Shown here piece after piece: positions 33,225 through 45,500 of a stretch of 64,000 bases of DNA. The notes beneath the pieces were generated by a model, which saw only the letters and a list, made by a program, of their open reading frames with translations, searched no databases and was not told where the DNA came from. The position numbers were made by a program, and so were the translations under genes. Source of the DNA: Linanthus parryae (taxonomy: Eukaryota; Streptophyta; Magnoliopsida; Ericales; Polemoniaceae); the NCBI GenBank assembly GCA_023055425.1, contig JALGPY010000010.1:21220363-21284362 (forward strand), in the 5' to 3' direction. Every line of letters starts with the position of its first letter. Positions within the stretch are counted from its first letter, which is position 1.

Positions 33225-33709
33225 GGGACAAATCCTATCTACATCAATACGATCCCTAAGCTTGCTTCCTATCTTGCCCGATAACTATCTTTATAGTCAC
33301 CCAGTTACGGTGTAACATTTGATAACATCAAAGTACGATATTTCACAACTAGAGTATCTAGTGACTTCAAGTCTAAGGATTGCAATTATATTAGCACTAC
33401 GAGATGCGATTGTGACTTAACATAATCTAATGTATCCTTCTCGTTGTGGGTCAATCCAGTATGCCATTACTTCTAATGCATACCCATGTGTTAGACTTGA
33501 TATCTCCATATCAATCTGCACACATACTAGTCTATATCTGATCGTCCTATTAATCAATATAGTGGACTAGGGATATTTAAGATAAACAACACATTTGTAT
33601 CTAAGGACTTCATTATATTAAATATCACAATATATAATAAATGAATATTCTAGCCAATAACAATGTTCATACTAAATATTAGATTGCCTCTAGGGCATCT
33701 ATTCCAGCA
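33225..33709 (-). mobile_element. Copia-2 3' LTR, segment 3 of 3
   Basis: After the GGGAC duplication the copia LTR resumes. Its element-orientation start is TGCTGGAATAGATGCCCTAG at 33709, wording typical of a widespread plant copia LTR. Polypurine AAGTGGGATAT lies just outside (33710-33720). Confidence 0.8.
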
Positions 33710-33720
33710 ATATCCCACTT
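33710..33720 (-). promoter_or_regulatory. Copia-2 polypurine tract
   Basis: Minus strand AAGTGGGATAT between the end of pol and the LTR start TGCTGGAAT. Confidence 0.75.
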
Positions 33721-33780
33721 GCACTAGAGCCAATCTGGCTCATCTCGTATGCCTATAGATCTGGCGTGCCCTTCAAGCTT

Positions 33781-35051
33781 TCACTGTGCAAGAGGTTTTG
33801 TGAGCTGATCTGAAAGATTGACATCCGTTGGAATCTTGCACATCTTCATATCTCCTCGATCGATCATATCACGAATAAGATGGAATCTCCTAAGTACATG
33901 CTTTGATTTCTGGTGTGATATTGGTTCCTTGGCTTGTGTGATCGCCCCGGAGTTATCACAATACAACTCTATGGGATCCACGATGCTAGGGACCACATCG
34001 AGCTCAGTGATAAACTTCTTTATCCAAACTGCCTCTTTTGCTGCTTCCGCAGCAGCAATGTACTCAGCTTCCGTTGTAGAATCATCAAATGTCCCTTGCT
34101 TGGAACTCTTCCAGCTCACAGCTCCTCCATTCAGGCAAAACACGTATCCAGACTGCGATCTGTAGTCATCTTTGTCGGTTTGGAAGCTTGCATCAGTGTA
34201 GCCAATTGCACGTAGCTCTTCCTTACCCCAAAATATTAAGAACCCATCCTTAGTTCTTCTTAAGTACTTTAGGATGTTCTTGACAGCAATCCAGTGACTC
34301 TCACCCGGATTGGACTGATATCTTCTCACCATACTCAACGCGTATTATACGTCTTGTATAGTACACAACATGGCGTACATGATGGATCCTATGGCCGAAG
34401 AATTGGGCACCTACTCATGCGGTCCTTCTCAATCTCATTGGAGGGACAGTCATTCTTAGAAAGAGTGACTCCATGCGACATGGGCAAGAATCCCTTCTTG
34501 GAATCTTGCATGATGAACCTCTTCAACACCTTGTCTATATATGTACTCCGACTTAGGCTGAGAAACCTTCTAGATCTATCTCTATAGATCTTTATACCAA
34601 GTATATAGGCTGCGTCTCCTAAGTCTTTCATTGCAAAATACTTTCCTAGCCAATCTTTAACAGATAGCAAAGTAGGAATGTCGTTGCTAATGATTAGTAT
34701 GTCATCCACATACAAGATCAGAAATACTACAGATCTCCCACTAACCTTCTTGTAAACACAAGGCTCATCTTCGTTCTTGATGAAGCCAAACTCTTTGACT
34801 CCTTCATCAAAATTTCGATTTCAATTCCTAGAAGCTTTCTTTAATCCTTAAATGGATCTTTGCAGCTTACAAACTTTATCGACATTCTCTGGATCCTCAA
34901 AACCATCCGGTTGTGTCATGTACACATCCTCGAGGAGGTTCCCATAAAGGAATGCTGTTTTGACATCCATCTGCCAAATCTCGTATTCGTGGTATGCTGC
35001 AATAGCAAGTAGGATTCGAATGGATTTAGTCATGGCCACTGGTGAAAAGGT
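33781..35051 (-). pseudogene. Copia-2 pol fragment: RT and RNase H
   Basis: C-terminal half of a Ty1/copia polyprotein. RT: ILLAIAAYHEYEIWQMDVKT near 35020-34960, then after a frameshift MYVDDILIIS (34715-34686, catalytic YVDD) and KDLGDAAYILGIKIYRDRS. RNase H (34338-33781) carries GYTDASFQ, TTEAEYIAAAEAAKEAVWI and ELYCDNSGA, ending LTKPLAQ. Stops and frameshifts occur at about 34340-34390 and 34715-34850. The frame is cut at 35051, inside the RT block that normally begins TFSPVAMTKS, by the TGTAACACCC fragment. Gag, protease, integrase and the 5' LTR are not in the window. Confidence 0.88.
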
Positions 35052-36236
35052 GTAACACCCTTATCGGTTCCCGAGCCTTTCCGTTTCGGACCAGAGAGCC
35101 CTGGAGGGTGCTACTTAAATTGAAGCGGTGAGAATCATGAACAAAACATTCCATAATCTTATATATTACAAACTCATAATTGTCTTTAAACGTAACATTC
35201 TACATACTATTACACAAGGTGGAATTAACTAAGAGTTCAACTTATTTAAAACTACTATTAGACATTACATGATACCGGGATTCCCTTACTCCGAGCTTCC
35301 TTCTCCTAAACCTGCGGCGGAATGAAACAAAGATCTAAATTTTCCAAATTCAGCAAGAAATGCTGAGTACGTAAGCACCCAAACACGTAGACCGGATAAG
35401 AGACAATTTTATTTAATAAACAAGGATAATATTTAAGAAGTAAGCAAAATCGTCATCACTGACAACACGTGTGAAAAGCTATAAATTTTCCACTCCTTTA
35501 TTTAATCTTTTATTCATAAGAGTGTATTCACGAATCGCCGAAATGAACGTGAGACCAAGGGGACACGATCCCAACCATAATATTTTTCATGATTAGGGAA
35601 TTTCCAGTGTCCAAATACTCCTTCATTTTTCTCATAAAAATTCACATTTTTATTTATTTAGTTGTAGCGGGAAACGAACCAATCCATCACCATAATCCAT
35701 CACATTATCTCACCACATAACCAACCATATCCCATGCATCCAAGACCTTAATTGCCGGCACCCCCCTAAGACTTCTTGCGGCCAGAGAGGTGAGTACATG
35801 GAGCAGCCCGGGGCTAATTGCAACCGAGCAAAATATCAAAATCACAATATATAGGAATCCAAATATGGTTCCACCGCACAACTGTTTTCACTTTACGTTA
35901 TTACGTAATATTAATTCCACGTGACAGTTTCCAAAAGAATAACTTAGAACAAGTATTAGAAGTCTCACGTAAAACACGAATTTCATAATTCACATTTGAG
36001 ACATAAAATCGTGAAAATATTTGGACACGAAAGGAGGACGGGCAAATTAGGTAAGGCATGTTTACTTACCTCAAGTAGTAACAACAAATATCAAAAGATA
36101 GCTCCTACAAGTAGTCGCAGCCTTCGTCTACGAACCCGTCGCCTACAAATTATAATTTCCTAATCAATTCAAATTTTCAACTAGCACATGCAATGCAAGT
36201 AATTCCATAATTGTTGAGATAAATTCTGTTATTTAC

Positions 36237-36323
<87 letters not shown>

Positions 36324-36809
36324 TTATTTTTTTCAAGACAACCCAATCCCTTAAATAAGTTTTAAGCCAATTATAAGAAGTAGTATTTTATTTGTTCTTC
36401 AATAAATTAAAGTTGTAATTTATAATTACTAAAGGATGGTTGAATAAACTCATGTTTAATCAAACCCATAAATAGACGTAAACTATTCAAATTGTAAATT
36501 TTGGAGTTTACTAAGTAGTATTATGTCACATAACGATATAGTTAACTTTAATATCTCAAATAGTATATTTATTCCAAGAGGATGTTAATCTATATTTAGA
36601 ATATTTCTAAAACAATATATGTTCTTACAACACATTTTAAATTCATATATTTTCTATAATAAAATTTATAACAATTTAATTATGGCTAAATTTCTAAGTT
36701 ATAAAAACATTATCTTTTACTTATATTAACAGAGTAGTTAAACCAATCAATTCATTGTTTAGTAGCTAAAAATGTTATCATAAAATATTTGTATACATTT
36801 TAGCTCATA
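35052..36809 (+). mobile_element. LTR-like fragment starting TGTAACACCC
   Basis: It begins TGTAACACCCTTATCGG exactly where the Copia-2 reading frame is broken (preceded by AAAGG, the potential target duplication). TGTAACACCC is a common start of plant gypsy (chromovirus) LTRs. There is no coding sequence and no matching end ...GGGTGTTACA before 36810, so it is incomplete. It contains a TTTA microsatellite. Family assignment is tentative. Confidence 0.4.
36236..36326. repeat. (TTTA)n microsatellite
   Basis: About 22 uninterrupted TTTA units after one TTTACTTA variant. Confidence 0.9.
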
Positions 36810-36813
36810 AGTT

Positions 36814-37838
36814 TTGAAAGACAAGGAGGTAGCCATGATCAAAATCATGGACCACAAAGAGATTGCAGAAGATGGGTTGCCTGTTGTAGCAGAAGTTCAT
36901 GACGAGGAAGATTATATAATGGACACCGAGGACTCGCGTGCCGACAGGATGAAGGGGTTGCACGGCTTCAGAAGTTTCTTTGACGAAATGAGCTTTTCAG
37001 AAAAGTGCCGGAAAGAAATGACAAAGGCAATCCTCATAGTGGCACAAGACTTTGAGGAGGATATAGTTGTCGCCAACGAACGAGTAGTCAGGGCCTGTCG
37101 CTCAACGGAGAATATGATGAATTTCTCTGAAAGCGATAAGAAGACAGAGGCGAGCCATCAGAAGCCTTTATACGTCACAACAGTGATCAACGATGTCGAG
37201 TTTAAGAGGGAATTCGTTGATGGAGGAGCAACTGTCAATGTAGTCTCGCTTAACACAATGAAGTTAGCGGGGATTTCTGAGAAGAATATTGTCAGGCGTC
37301 CATCTTCGTTGATGGGATTCGAAAGTTATTCAAGGATGACAGTGGGCTGGATTCTCCTGGGAATCTAGATTGGAAAGATAAAGTGTTCCGCCAAGTTGCG
37401 AACACTACATACCACATGATCATCGGCCGCGCGTGGATCCATCGCTTTGATGCAGTTCCCTCAACAGCTCACCAAGTGATGGAGGCCGTTTGGAATGGCA
37501 GGGTGGTTGAGATACCAGCCTCGACAAACCCATTTAACTTGAATAAAGAGCACCTCACTGAGGCGGTATGGTTCACTGAGATGGCGGATGAATAGACACT
37601 GGGGCCATTTCATCCAACTCCTCTGCCCTGATGGGAGGATATAAAGGATCAGTCACCTGCAGGAGTGACGGTGATGAGGGAAGACTCCAAGGAAAAGGTG
37701 CCGACGTGCGAAGAGGTGCCGTGTATTGCTTATCAGAAGAAGAATGTGTACACTCTAAAAAGGATGGTGAAGCATGATGGCAAAGGCAAGGAGATAGAAA
37801 GCTTCTACTCCAATTGGTAGAAATGTTACCGCATATGA
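36814..37838 (+). pseudogene. Gypsy-2 gag tail and protease
   Basis: It encodes the protease segment with EFVDGGATVNVVSLNTMKLA, corresponding to Gypsy-1 12490-12770. The frame breaks at about 37366 (GIL LGI stop), reopens 37383-37595, and has further stops at 37593, 37629 and 37818 before the conserved TGA at 37836-37838 that also closes the Gypsy-1 frame. Confidence 0.8.
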
Positions 37839-40800
37839 AGGCGCGAGGGGGTACCCCCACCTCAACATGGGGATATCCCTGTGCAAATCAATAAACTTGA
37901 AAGAGCATCAGAGGAAGATAAAATGAGACCAGATCTACCGGAGGAAAATTTGAAAGAAGCACCCGAATGCATGGAGGACAAGCCCAAGCCACAGAAGAAG
38001 GAACTAAACGAGGTATTCTTAAGTCCATCTAAAGAAAAGAAAAGGCCGTGTTCCTGAGTGCGAATCTCAAGAGCGTGGAGGAAGCAAATTTGCTAGCTTT
38101 GCTCACAGAATACAAGGATGTGTTTGCCTGGGATTATGACGAAATGCCCGGCCTTGACACGGGTGTAACGATGCATAGGTTGGATGTTGTGTCGGGGTCC
38201 AAACCAGTAAATCTGAGCGCAAGAAGCTTCAGACCAGAGATTAACGTGAAGATTAAGGAAGAAATAGTTAAACTGCTGAATGCAAAATTCATTAAACCCA
38301 ATCATCATCCTACCTGGTTGGCAAACATTGTACCAGTGGTCAAGAAGAATGGGAAGCTTCGCATCTGCGTGGATTTCAGAGATCTCAATCGCTTCTGCCC
38401 AAAAGACGACTTCCTGCAGCCAAACATAGACCTGCTCATTAACTCTACCGAAGGTCATCGGATGTTTAGCTTCATGGATGGGTTAAGCGGGTATAATCAA
38501 ATTAAGATGGACCCTGAGGATGGGAGGAAAACTGCATTCATCACGTTAGTTGGGGTTTTCAACTACACAATTATGCCCTTTGGATTGAAGAATGCGGGTG
38601 CAACTTATCAACGCGCCAGGATGGATCTCTTCCATGATATGATGCATCGGGAAGTGGAATTCTATGTCGATGATTTGGTTATTAAGTCAAGAGAAGAAGC
38701 GGATCATCTGGGAGACTTGCGGAAAGTGTTTGAAAGGTTCAGGAACTTCCAATTGAAGATGAATCCAATGAAGTGCGCATTTGGGGTAACTTCTGGAAAG
38801 TTTTTTGGTTGTGTGATCCACCGCCATGGGATTGAACCTGATCCCCCGATGCTTTCTACATTCACCAGCATGGTGGCACCCCACAACCAAAGTACTTTGA
38901 AGACATTTTGGGAAAGCTATCCTACTTGCGAAGATTTGTCCCAGGAATTGCAGAGCTGACCTTCTGCTTCGGGGATTCTCTTCATAAAAAGGCTGCGTAT
39001 AATTGGGGAGAGGAGCATCAAGCCACGTGTGAAAAGCTAAAGGACTTGTTCACATCACCACGTGTAATGATCGCGCCTCAACTAGGTCACCACTTTTGCT
39101 GTATCTGACATCGACCAGGAAATCTATAGGAGCACTACTTGCTCAAGAGCATGAGGGGCAGGAAAGGCCAATCTATTACATCTCTCGCGTGGTGCAGCCG
39201 GCTGAGTCCAGGTACACTGATATAGAGCGCCACTGGCTTGCTTTATTTTTCGTAATAGGAAAGTTAAAGCATTATTTCGCTTCCCACAAAGTCGTGGTAA
39301 TCACAAAGAGTGACCCCATCCGGTACTTGTTGAGCCATTCCTCTCCCTGTGGAAGGCTAGCTAAGTGGTACATGACTATCTCGCAGTACGACATCACTTG
39401 TGCCCGTCCAAAAGAAATTAAGTCCCAGGCAGTGGCAGACTTGTTGGCACAGTTCCCGGACAACAATCACGAGCCAATCACAGAAGAAGATCTGGAAGGA
39501 CCATAGATTTATGAAATTTAATCACTTTATAGGAAGCTGCATTTTGACGGGTCATCAACAAGAAAAGGAGGAGGAATTGGTATTGTCCTGACCAAGCTTG
39601 ATGGGGAAGTCATCCAAATGTCAACGAAGTTGGATTTCCCAGTAACCAACAATGAGGCAGAATACGAGGCTCAGATTGCAGGGCTCCTCGCGGCCAAGGC
39701 ATTGGAAGTAAACAATTTGATGGTCATGGGGGATTCGAAGCTCATCGTTAAATATCTTGAAGAAAATCTACTTGCTGCCTCATAGGACTATGGTTCAGAA
39801 ACGGGTGCAGCAGTTCCATGATGTGAAGTATGAGCATACTCCCAGAGCTGATAACCGGCACGCAAATGCTTTGGACACCTTGGGAACCAAAATAAGTGCA
39901 GACAAGTGTCCAGCAAGAATTTCGATTGAAGTAAGAACTACTCCAGCTTTAACACAAGAGGTGTGCGAAGAGGAACCCACAGAACCTGAAGATTGGAGAA
40001 AGGCAATACTGCACGCGATTTCTGAAGGAATGAGCAAAGAAAATTGGGCATCCACAAAGGGGTACTGTTTGCATGACAACTCCCTTAACTTTAAGGGATC
40101 AGGAGGAGTACTTATGCGATGCGTTTCACAACAGGAGGGGCAGACACTATTATAGAAAATCCATCAACATTCCTATGGGGAAAATGAAGTGTCTGTCTAC
40201 AGAAAAGCTCAGAGATATGGGATCCATTGGCCAGAAATGTAGACATATGCTGCAATCATTCAAGGGAATTGCGAGTATTGCACGTTTGTCAAGGATTCCT
40301 TAGAGATTGTTGCAATCGATGATCACACAGATTGGAGGAAGCCGCTGTTTGATTACTTGACGGAAGGAATTGAACCAACTCAGAGAAAAGAAGCTGAAAA
40401 GCTTAAAAGGAAGGCAATTCGATATGTTGGGAAGGAAAACATACTCTGGCGAAGTGGTCACGAGAGGAATCTGCTTAGATGTCTGGATAGTCAAGAAGCA
40501 CAAGAGGTGATGGATCTGTCCCATCAAGTGGAGCACCAATGAGGCGCGAAGTTGTGCATACAGCTCCTCACCGTTGGTTATTTATGGCCTACAATGGAAG
40601 CAAACTGTCGCACCAAGGTCAAAAGGTGTCAAGAATGTCAGTTTAATGGCAACCTGGTACACGCTCCTGCTGTAGACTTGCGTGCATTAGGTACACCCTG
40701 GCCATTTCACACGTGGGCCTTGGATTTTATTGGCCCCATTCGACCAGCCTCGCATGGGAATCAGTTCATCTTGGCTGCAACTGAGCAATTCACCATGTGG

Positions 40801-41556
40801 GTGGAAGCAGTGCCACTCAAGACAGCAAACGCACTTGCGGTTGTTAAATTCATTCAGGAGAACATCATATATCGATTTGGGATTCCCAATTCCATCCTAT
40901 CAGACAACAGCACCCCCTTTGTAAGTCAACAAGTAGCCGCGAAGCTGGCAGATAACAACATAAGGCAGGTGTGCTCCACGCCATATTATTCGAAGGGTAG
41001 CGGACAAGCAGAAACGACGAACAAAACATTGATGAGGATCTTAAGAAAAATGGCCGCAGATGATCACAAGAGGTGGGAAAATTCCCTAAGTCTGGCTCTA
41101 TGGGCATATCGCACCGCACCAAGGAATCCCACAGGAGTTTCCCCTTCCCTTCTATGCTATGGGGCCGAAGCTGTTGTCCCAGCTGAAATCCAATTTAACT
41201 CTGCAAGGATAGACTTTCATGCTTTGTATGAGAATCTGCGTGACCATGAACTTATTCTGCTAGAGGAAAGGCGCGAAGAGGCTAAGAGAGCTAACACAAG
41301 GTACAAGGAAAGGATCGCTCGCGCATACAACAAAACTGTTCAGCGCCGAGACTTTGCGGTTGGAGACTTGGTCTTACGAGCTTCAGATCGCTGCATGCGA
41401 GAAGCAGCTCACCCTAAGTTCAGTTCTAACTGGGAAGGACCGTTTGAAGTCAAAGAATTGTTCGACAGTGGCTACTGCACCACTCAAAGACTTCATGGGA
41501 CTGCAACGACTCCAAGTCCAATCACCATGCGATGGATTCAGAAGTACTCTCCTTAG
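37839..41556 (+). pseudogene. Gypsy-2 pol
   Basis: RT domain with an open frame over 38048-38959: FIKPNHHPTWLANIVPVVKK, ICVDFRDLN, SFMDGLSGYNQI and FYVDDLVIKS. This segment contains the region deleted in Gypsy-1. A frameshift near 38900 leads into RNase H (38908-39506). The second RNase H (about 39535-39900) has internal stops and a deletion. Integrase has a stop in the finger region (TGA 40540-40542), then an open frame 40552-41556 with LDFIGP, SDNSTPF and GQAETTN as DDE residues and a C-terminal VGDLVLRAS domain. RT and integrase are the best-preserved sense parts of either gypsy copy, but the polyprotein as a whole is broken. Confidence 0.88.
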
Positions 41557-41625
41557 CTTTTTTTTTATTACTTTTGATTCAAATGTTTTGTTGATTTCCT
41601 GCTCTGTGTTTCTTGCATTGCTTCC

Positions 41626-41701
41626 TCCCATATGAGGAATCTGTTCTCATGCTCCTACCATATGAGGATGCCTTAATAATAATAACTCTCCCATATGAGA
41701 C
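41626..41701 (+). repeat. Short CCCATATGAG hairpins after integrase (Gypsy-2)
   Basis: CTCCCATATGAGG, CTCCTACCATATGAGG and CTCTCCCATATGAGAC, located as in Gypsy-1 16488-16565. Confidence 0.65.
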
Positions 41702-41778
41702 AATTTTATTAATTTATTGTCTTGTTGCTTCATTTACTTAATTTTTCATATTAATCATATCTGCTAATTCATTCAGAA

Positions 41779-42046
41779 GCCTATCTACCTAGATAGCATC
41801 AATAACAAAAACATGATCCTATGCGATCCATAGCCTATATGCCTAGATAGCAGCGATAACAAACACAATCCTATGCGATCCAAAGCCTATGTGCCTAGAT
41901 AGCAGCAATAACGAAATGATCCTATGCGATCCCAAAGCCTATCTTCCGAGATAGCTGTAGTAAAAAAATGATCCTATGCGATCCAAAGCCTATCTTTCCA
42001 GATAGCAATTCATCCAAAGACTATCTGTCTAAACTACAGCAAAACA
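41779..42046 (+). repeat. Tandem 51-55 bp hairpin repeats (Gypsy-2)
   Basis: Five to six units. Each starts CCTATCTRCCTAGATAGC (CTATC...GATAG arms) and carries ATGATCCTATGCGATCC. It is related to the Gypsy-1 array in the first half of the unit, but differs in the second half. Confidence 0.8.
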
Positions 42047-42553
42047 CAAAGTTTGTTTTGTCGTATAAGCAAGTAAGTACGCGAAGTTACAGTTTATTAT
42101 AGTAGACAAACAAAAAATGGAAAAGCATACTTTCATAACAGTCAAATGTGGCTTACAATTTATCTGTCCGGATAGCAGCTTAAAGCAAACTTTACAATGA
42201 GGAAAAATTTCCAATCAAAATCTAAGTGTTCTCAAGGAACAATCCTACGAAGAACACTATAGCTACGAAACGTGACGTTTTCGTTGACGTTCTCGACCAG
42301 AACGGGGCTCTTGCTTGTACCCCTGACATGGAATGATGCCAGGTGAACTTCATGCCATGGAGGCTGCTGATGTAAAGATCAAATGGGAGAACAGCTCATG
42401 GGGTAGGAAGCTGATTGTGTGCAAGGAATAAACACAATCACTTGTTACTCCATGACTGAAAAAATGGTGGCAAATAGCTCTCCGCCGGAGAACCGACAAA
42501 GATGCACACCGCTCATTATTTGCTGGTAGCAGAATCGGTAACGTCTTGCCTCT
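42047..42553. other. Gypsy-2 spacer
   Basis: It contains one diverged repeat unit (about 42157-42181) and the tail of the antisense unit; no coding domain is recognised. Confidence 0.4.
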
Positions 42554-45500
42554 TCAGCTTTCTGGCGATAAAAAGAGTGAAGCTTTCTCCGCCTTGGCAA
42601 CGTCTTGCCTTAGCTTTTCAAAAATAGCTTTCATCCCGTGGAAAAGCTTGGCAGCCTCTTCAGCTTTCTTCTTTTGTTCCTCCACCTTCCTCTTCTCAAG
42701 GGCAAGGTTGCGATGGCCAAACTTCAGCATAACGGAGTTGAGAATTTGGGTAGGCATCTGAAGAAGAAAACCAAAATCCAGTTTGCCTTGGGCATTAACT
42801 TGAAGCCTTTGGCATGCCTCAAAGAGCGACCGCGCATTTTCAGATGAAATAGTTATTGGAGTTGTCACAGATAGCTGCTCCACAATCCAGATGGCTTCAG
42901 TCAGGTAAAATCTTCTATTGAAGGGACCTAACTCCAAATCTCTTTCTAATGACCCTGGATACGACAGGCGCATCTTCATAAGCAAGTCCACATCCGATTG
43001 CCTCAAACCTGAAGAAATGATAAGCTTAAGTGTGCGAACATTAACAAAGAGGTGCAGTAAGTATGAGATGCGATTATAGTATGACATACCTGTTCCTTCA
43101 ATGATTTGGTGCAACGTGGGAATGCGCACAGCTGGGGTTGAAGCATTTCCTTGCTGCATTGCTTGGCTATCAGCTAAAGCTTCGCGCTCGTCATAGTCAG
43201 CAGGGATGCTATAAGTATCAGCGCGTGCGATGGTCGATGTAGCTTGCTAATCCCACAAACTCCATGCAGCAGGCACTTGGTAGAAGTCCATTTCAACAGA
43301 AGGTATGGCAAGGCTTTTCTGAAGAGGATTGGAAACGCCAACTGAGGCAGTTGAACTTGGAGGAATTTGTGTGGCATTGGTACCACTAACCTCATCGACA
43401 GGAGTAGCAGTTGATTGAAGAAGAACACCACTGTTATCAGCAACTGCAGCCTCTCCAGGTGGGCTTGTTTCACGGTTGTATGTTGAGGCATGCACATTCA
43501 CATGCGATGACTACAAAACATCTTGGTCAGTTTCTGTTTGCCCAAGGACATGTGCACTTTCAAAAAGTTCCTGCGGCTCAGGAGCGCTCATTGGGGCAGC
43601 AACATTCTCATGAGATGCTTGATCTTCCATGACTTGTTCATTTCCATGAACTTCAGCTCTACCACCCTCTGTTCTTCACCTATGCCATCTTCGCCCGCAT
43701 GCTCATTTTCAACATCTCCCTCTCGCATTTCGATGTCAAGACCATATTCAGACACCTCAATTACATCTTCCAGGGGCTCCCTCGTATCGTTAGCAACCAT
43801 AACAGGATTCTCTGTGTGCGAAGTTCGCTCTGGAGCACGATATATGGGAGACTGATTCCTTTTCTCAAGCACCATTACATCTTCAGAGTAATTCTGAGCA
43901 ATGACCTCAGCAGTAGGGATGATGGCACTTCTTAAGAAGCCTAGCCTGTTCGCATAACTCCTAGGAGGGTAGATGAGCTGAACCACACACAACAGAGGAT
44001 CATAAGGATCAACAGCAGGGGCACCAAAACTTGCGTCATCAGTGGCCAAGCTCGCAACAGGAGCATCAACAATCATGTCTCGTGCAGCAGCAGGCTCAAG
44101 TGAGGCAGCAGCAGGCTCATTCGAAGCAGAACCACGTGCAAGACAAATATTGAATAAGGCATTGAGGTAACTTGCATTATGAATTATTTACACTATTTTG
44201 TTCTATGTTTGGAATAAACGCGAGCACCTCCACACTCATGTGGGATCGCAACTCCAACATCATACAATATAGACGCGACACCATATCCTGCAGATGTTTC
44301 CTCACCTATCACATCCTTAAGGTGTGCGTGACCTGATGTTACATGAAAGCTCGTTACGATTGGGAATGATTTGTTAGTTGTACTTATAAATAATGTTCAA
44401 ATGTTTACCTGAGGGTTCGCCACATTTGCCCAATAACCATCGACGAATTTCATGTTTAGACACACCGTGCTTTAATGCACCAAATATTACCTCTTGATAA
44501 GTTACGGCAAGGTTAAATATCGTACCTTCTTCATAACCTGCAATCTCTTCAAAGTCATGTTGAGCTTGTTCCAAGGCAGCCACGCTCATGTTGCCAGCAT
44601 GCTGCTCTTCCAAACTTCTTCTTTTCACAGCTTCTATATCATCTTCCTCGCGCTTCCTCCTCGTCTCTTCTGCCTCAGCAACCATCTTATTGGACTGTGC
44701 GATTATGGCCTCGTCTATGGGTTCACTAGACGCATCTGACCGAGACCCCTTGGTCTTTCGATGTCCTTGGCTAGGAAGTCACCAATGGTCTCAGTATCAT
44801 CATCTGTGAAAAGAGAATTTGTTTTAACAACATCATTGTGGGAAACATTTTGATTGAGAGAAAATTAAGTTCATTCGGTTACCCTCTGTACTTTCTTCTC
44901 TTGCTTCCTCTTCTTGTTCTTCCTCTTCTCTTTCCTCTTCTACTCTTTCTTCTTCTCCTTCTTCTTAAATTTCTCCCTCCTGATCATATGGGATGAAATC
45001 TTCAACTTCAAGTTCCTTTCCGGACTTGCTGCGCAGAAGACCTTTTCCTTTGCCTTTGGGAGTAGGTGCCTCCGTGGGCGGCAAAGCCAGAGCTTCTATG
45101 GGTGGCGAAGAGATCACAATCGCCTTTTGTTTTTGCCTTTTCGCCTTTGGAGCAACTTCTGCGTCCGCTTCAGTACTCTCGCTTATTAGGAAGCGAGCGA
45201 ATACATAAATTTCCTCGCGCCCAAGAACCTCCACTTTGGGATCCATTTCCATGGTCAAGGGAATAATCTTATTTTTCCTCTTCGCATGAAGAATGGAGTT
45301 AACCAGCGTAGTACAATAGTCTCCAGATGCGAACCTCCTCAAGCAACACTGAAAAATGAAAACTTACGTAAGGCATCACATTCCAAAAAGAAATGAGTTT
45401 CAAGGAAGAAAAAAAGGTGTTATTTACCTTAGCGAAAGATTCACTGTACTCAATCATGCATCCAACCCCGCCCCTGACAGTGGTCATCTTCTCAGAAAGG

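Noticed and set aside
33818..34215. Plus-strand frames of 115 and 93 codons
   Set aside because: Exactly antisense to the Copia-2 RNase H domain.
36236..36326. TTTA tract as a LINE or SINE tail
   Set aside because: No LINE/SINE body adjoins it on either side; treated as a simple microsatellite.
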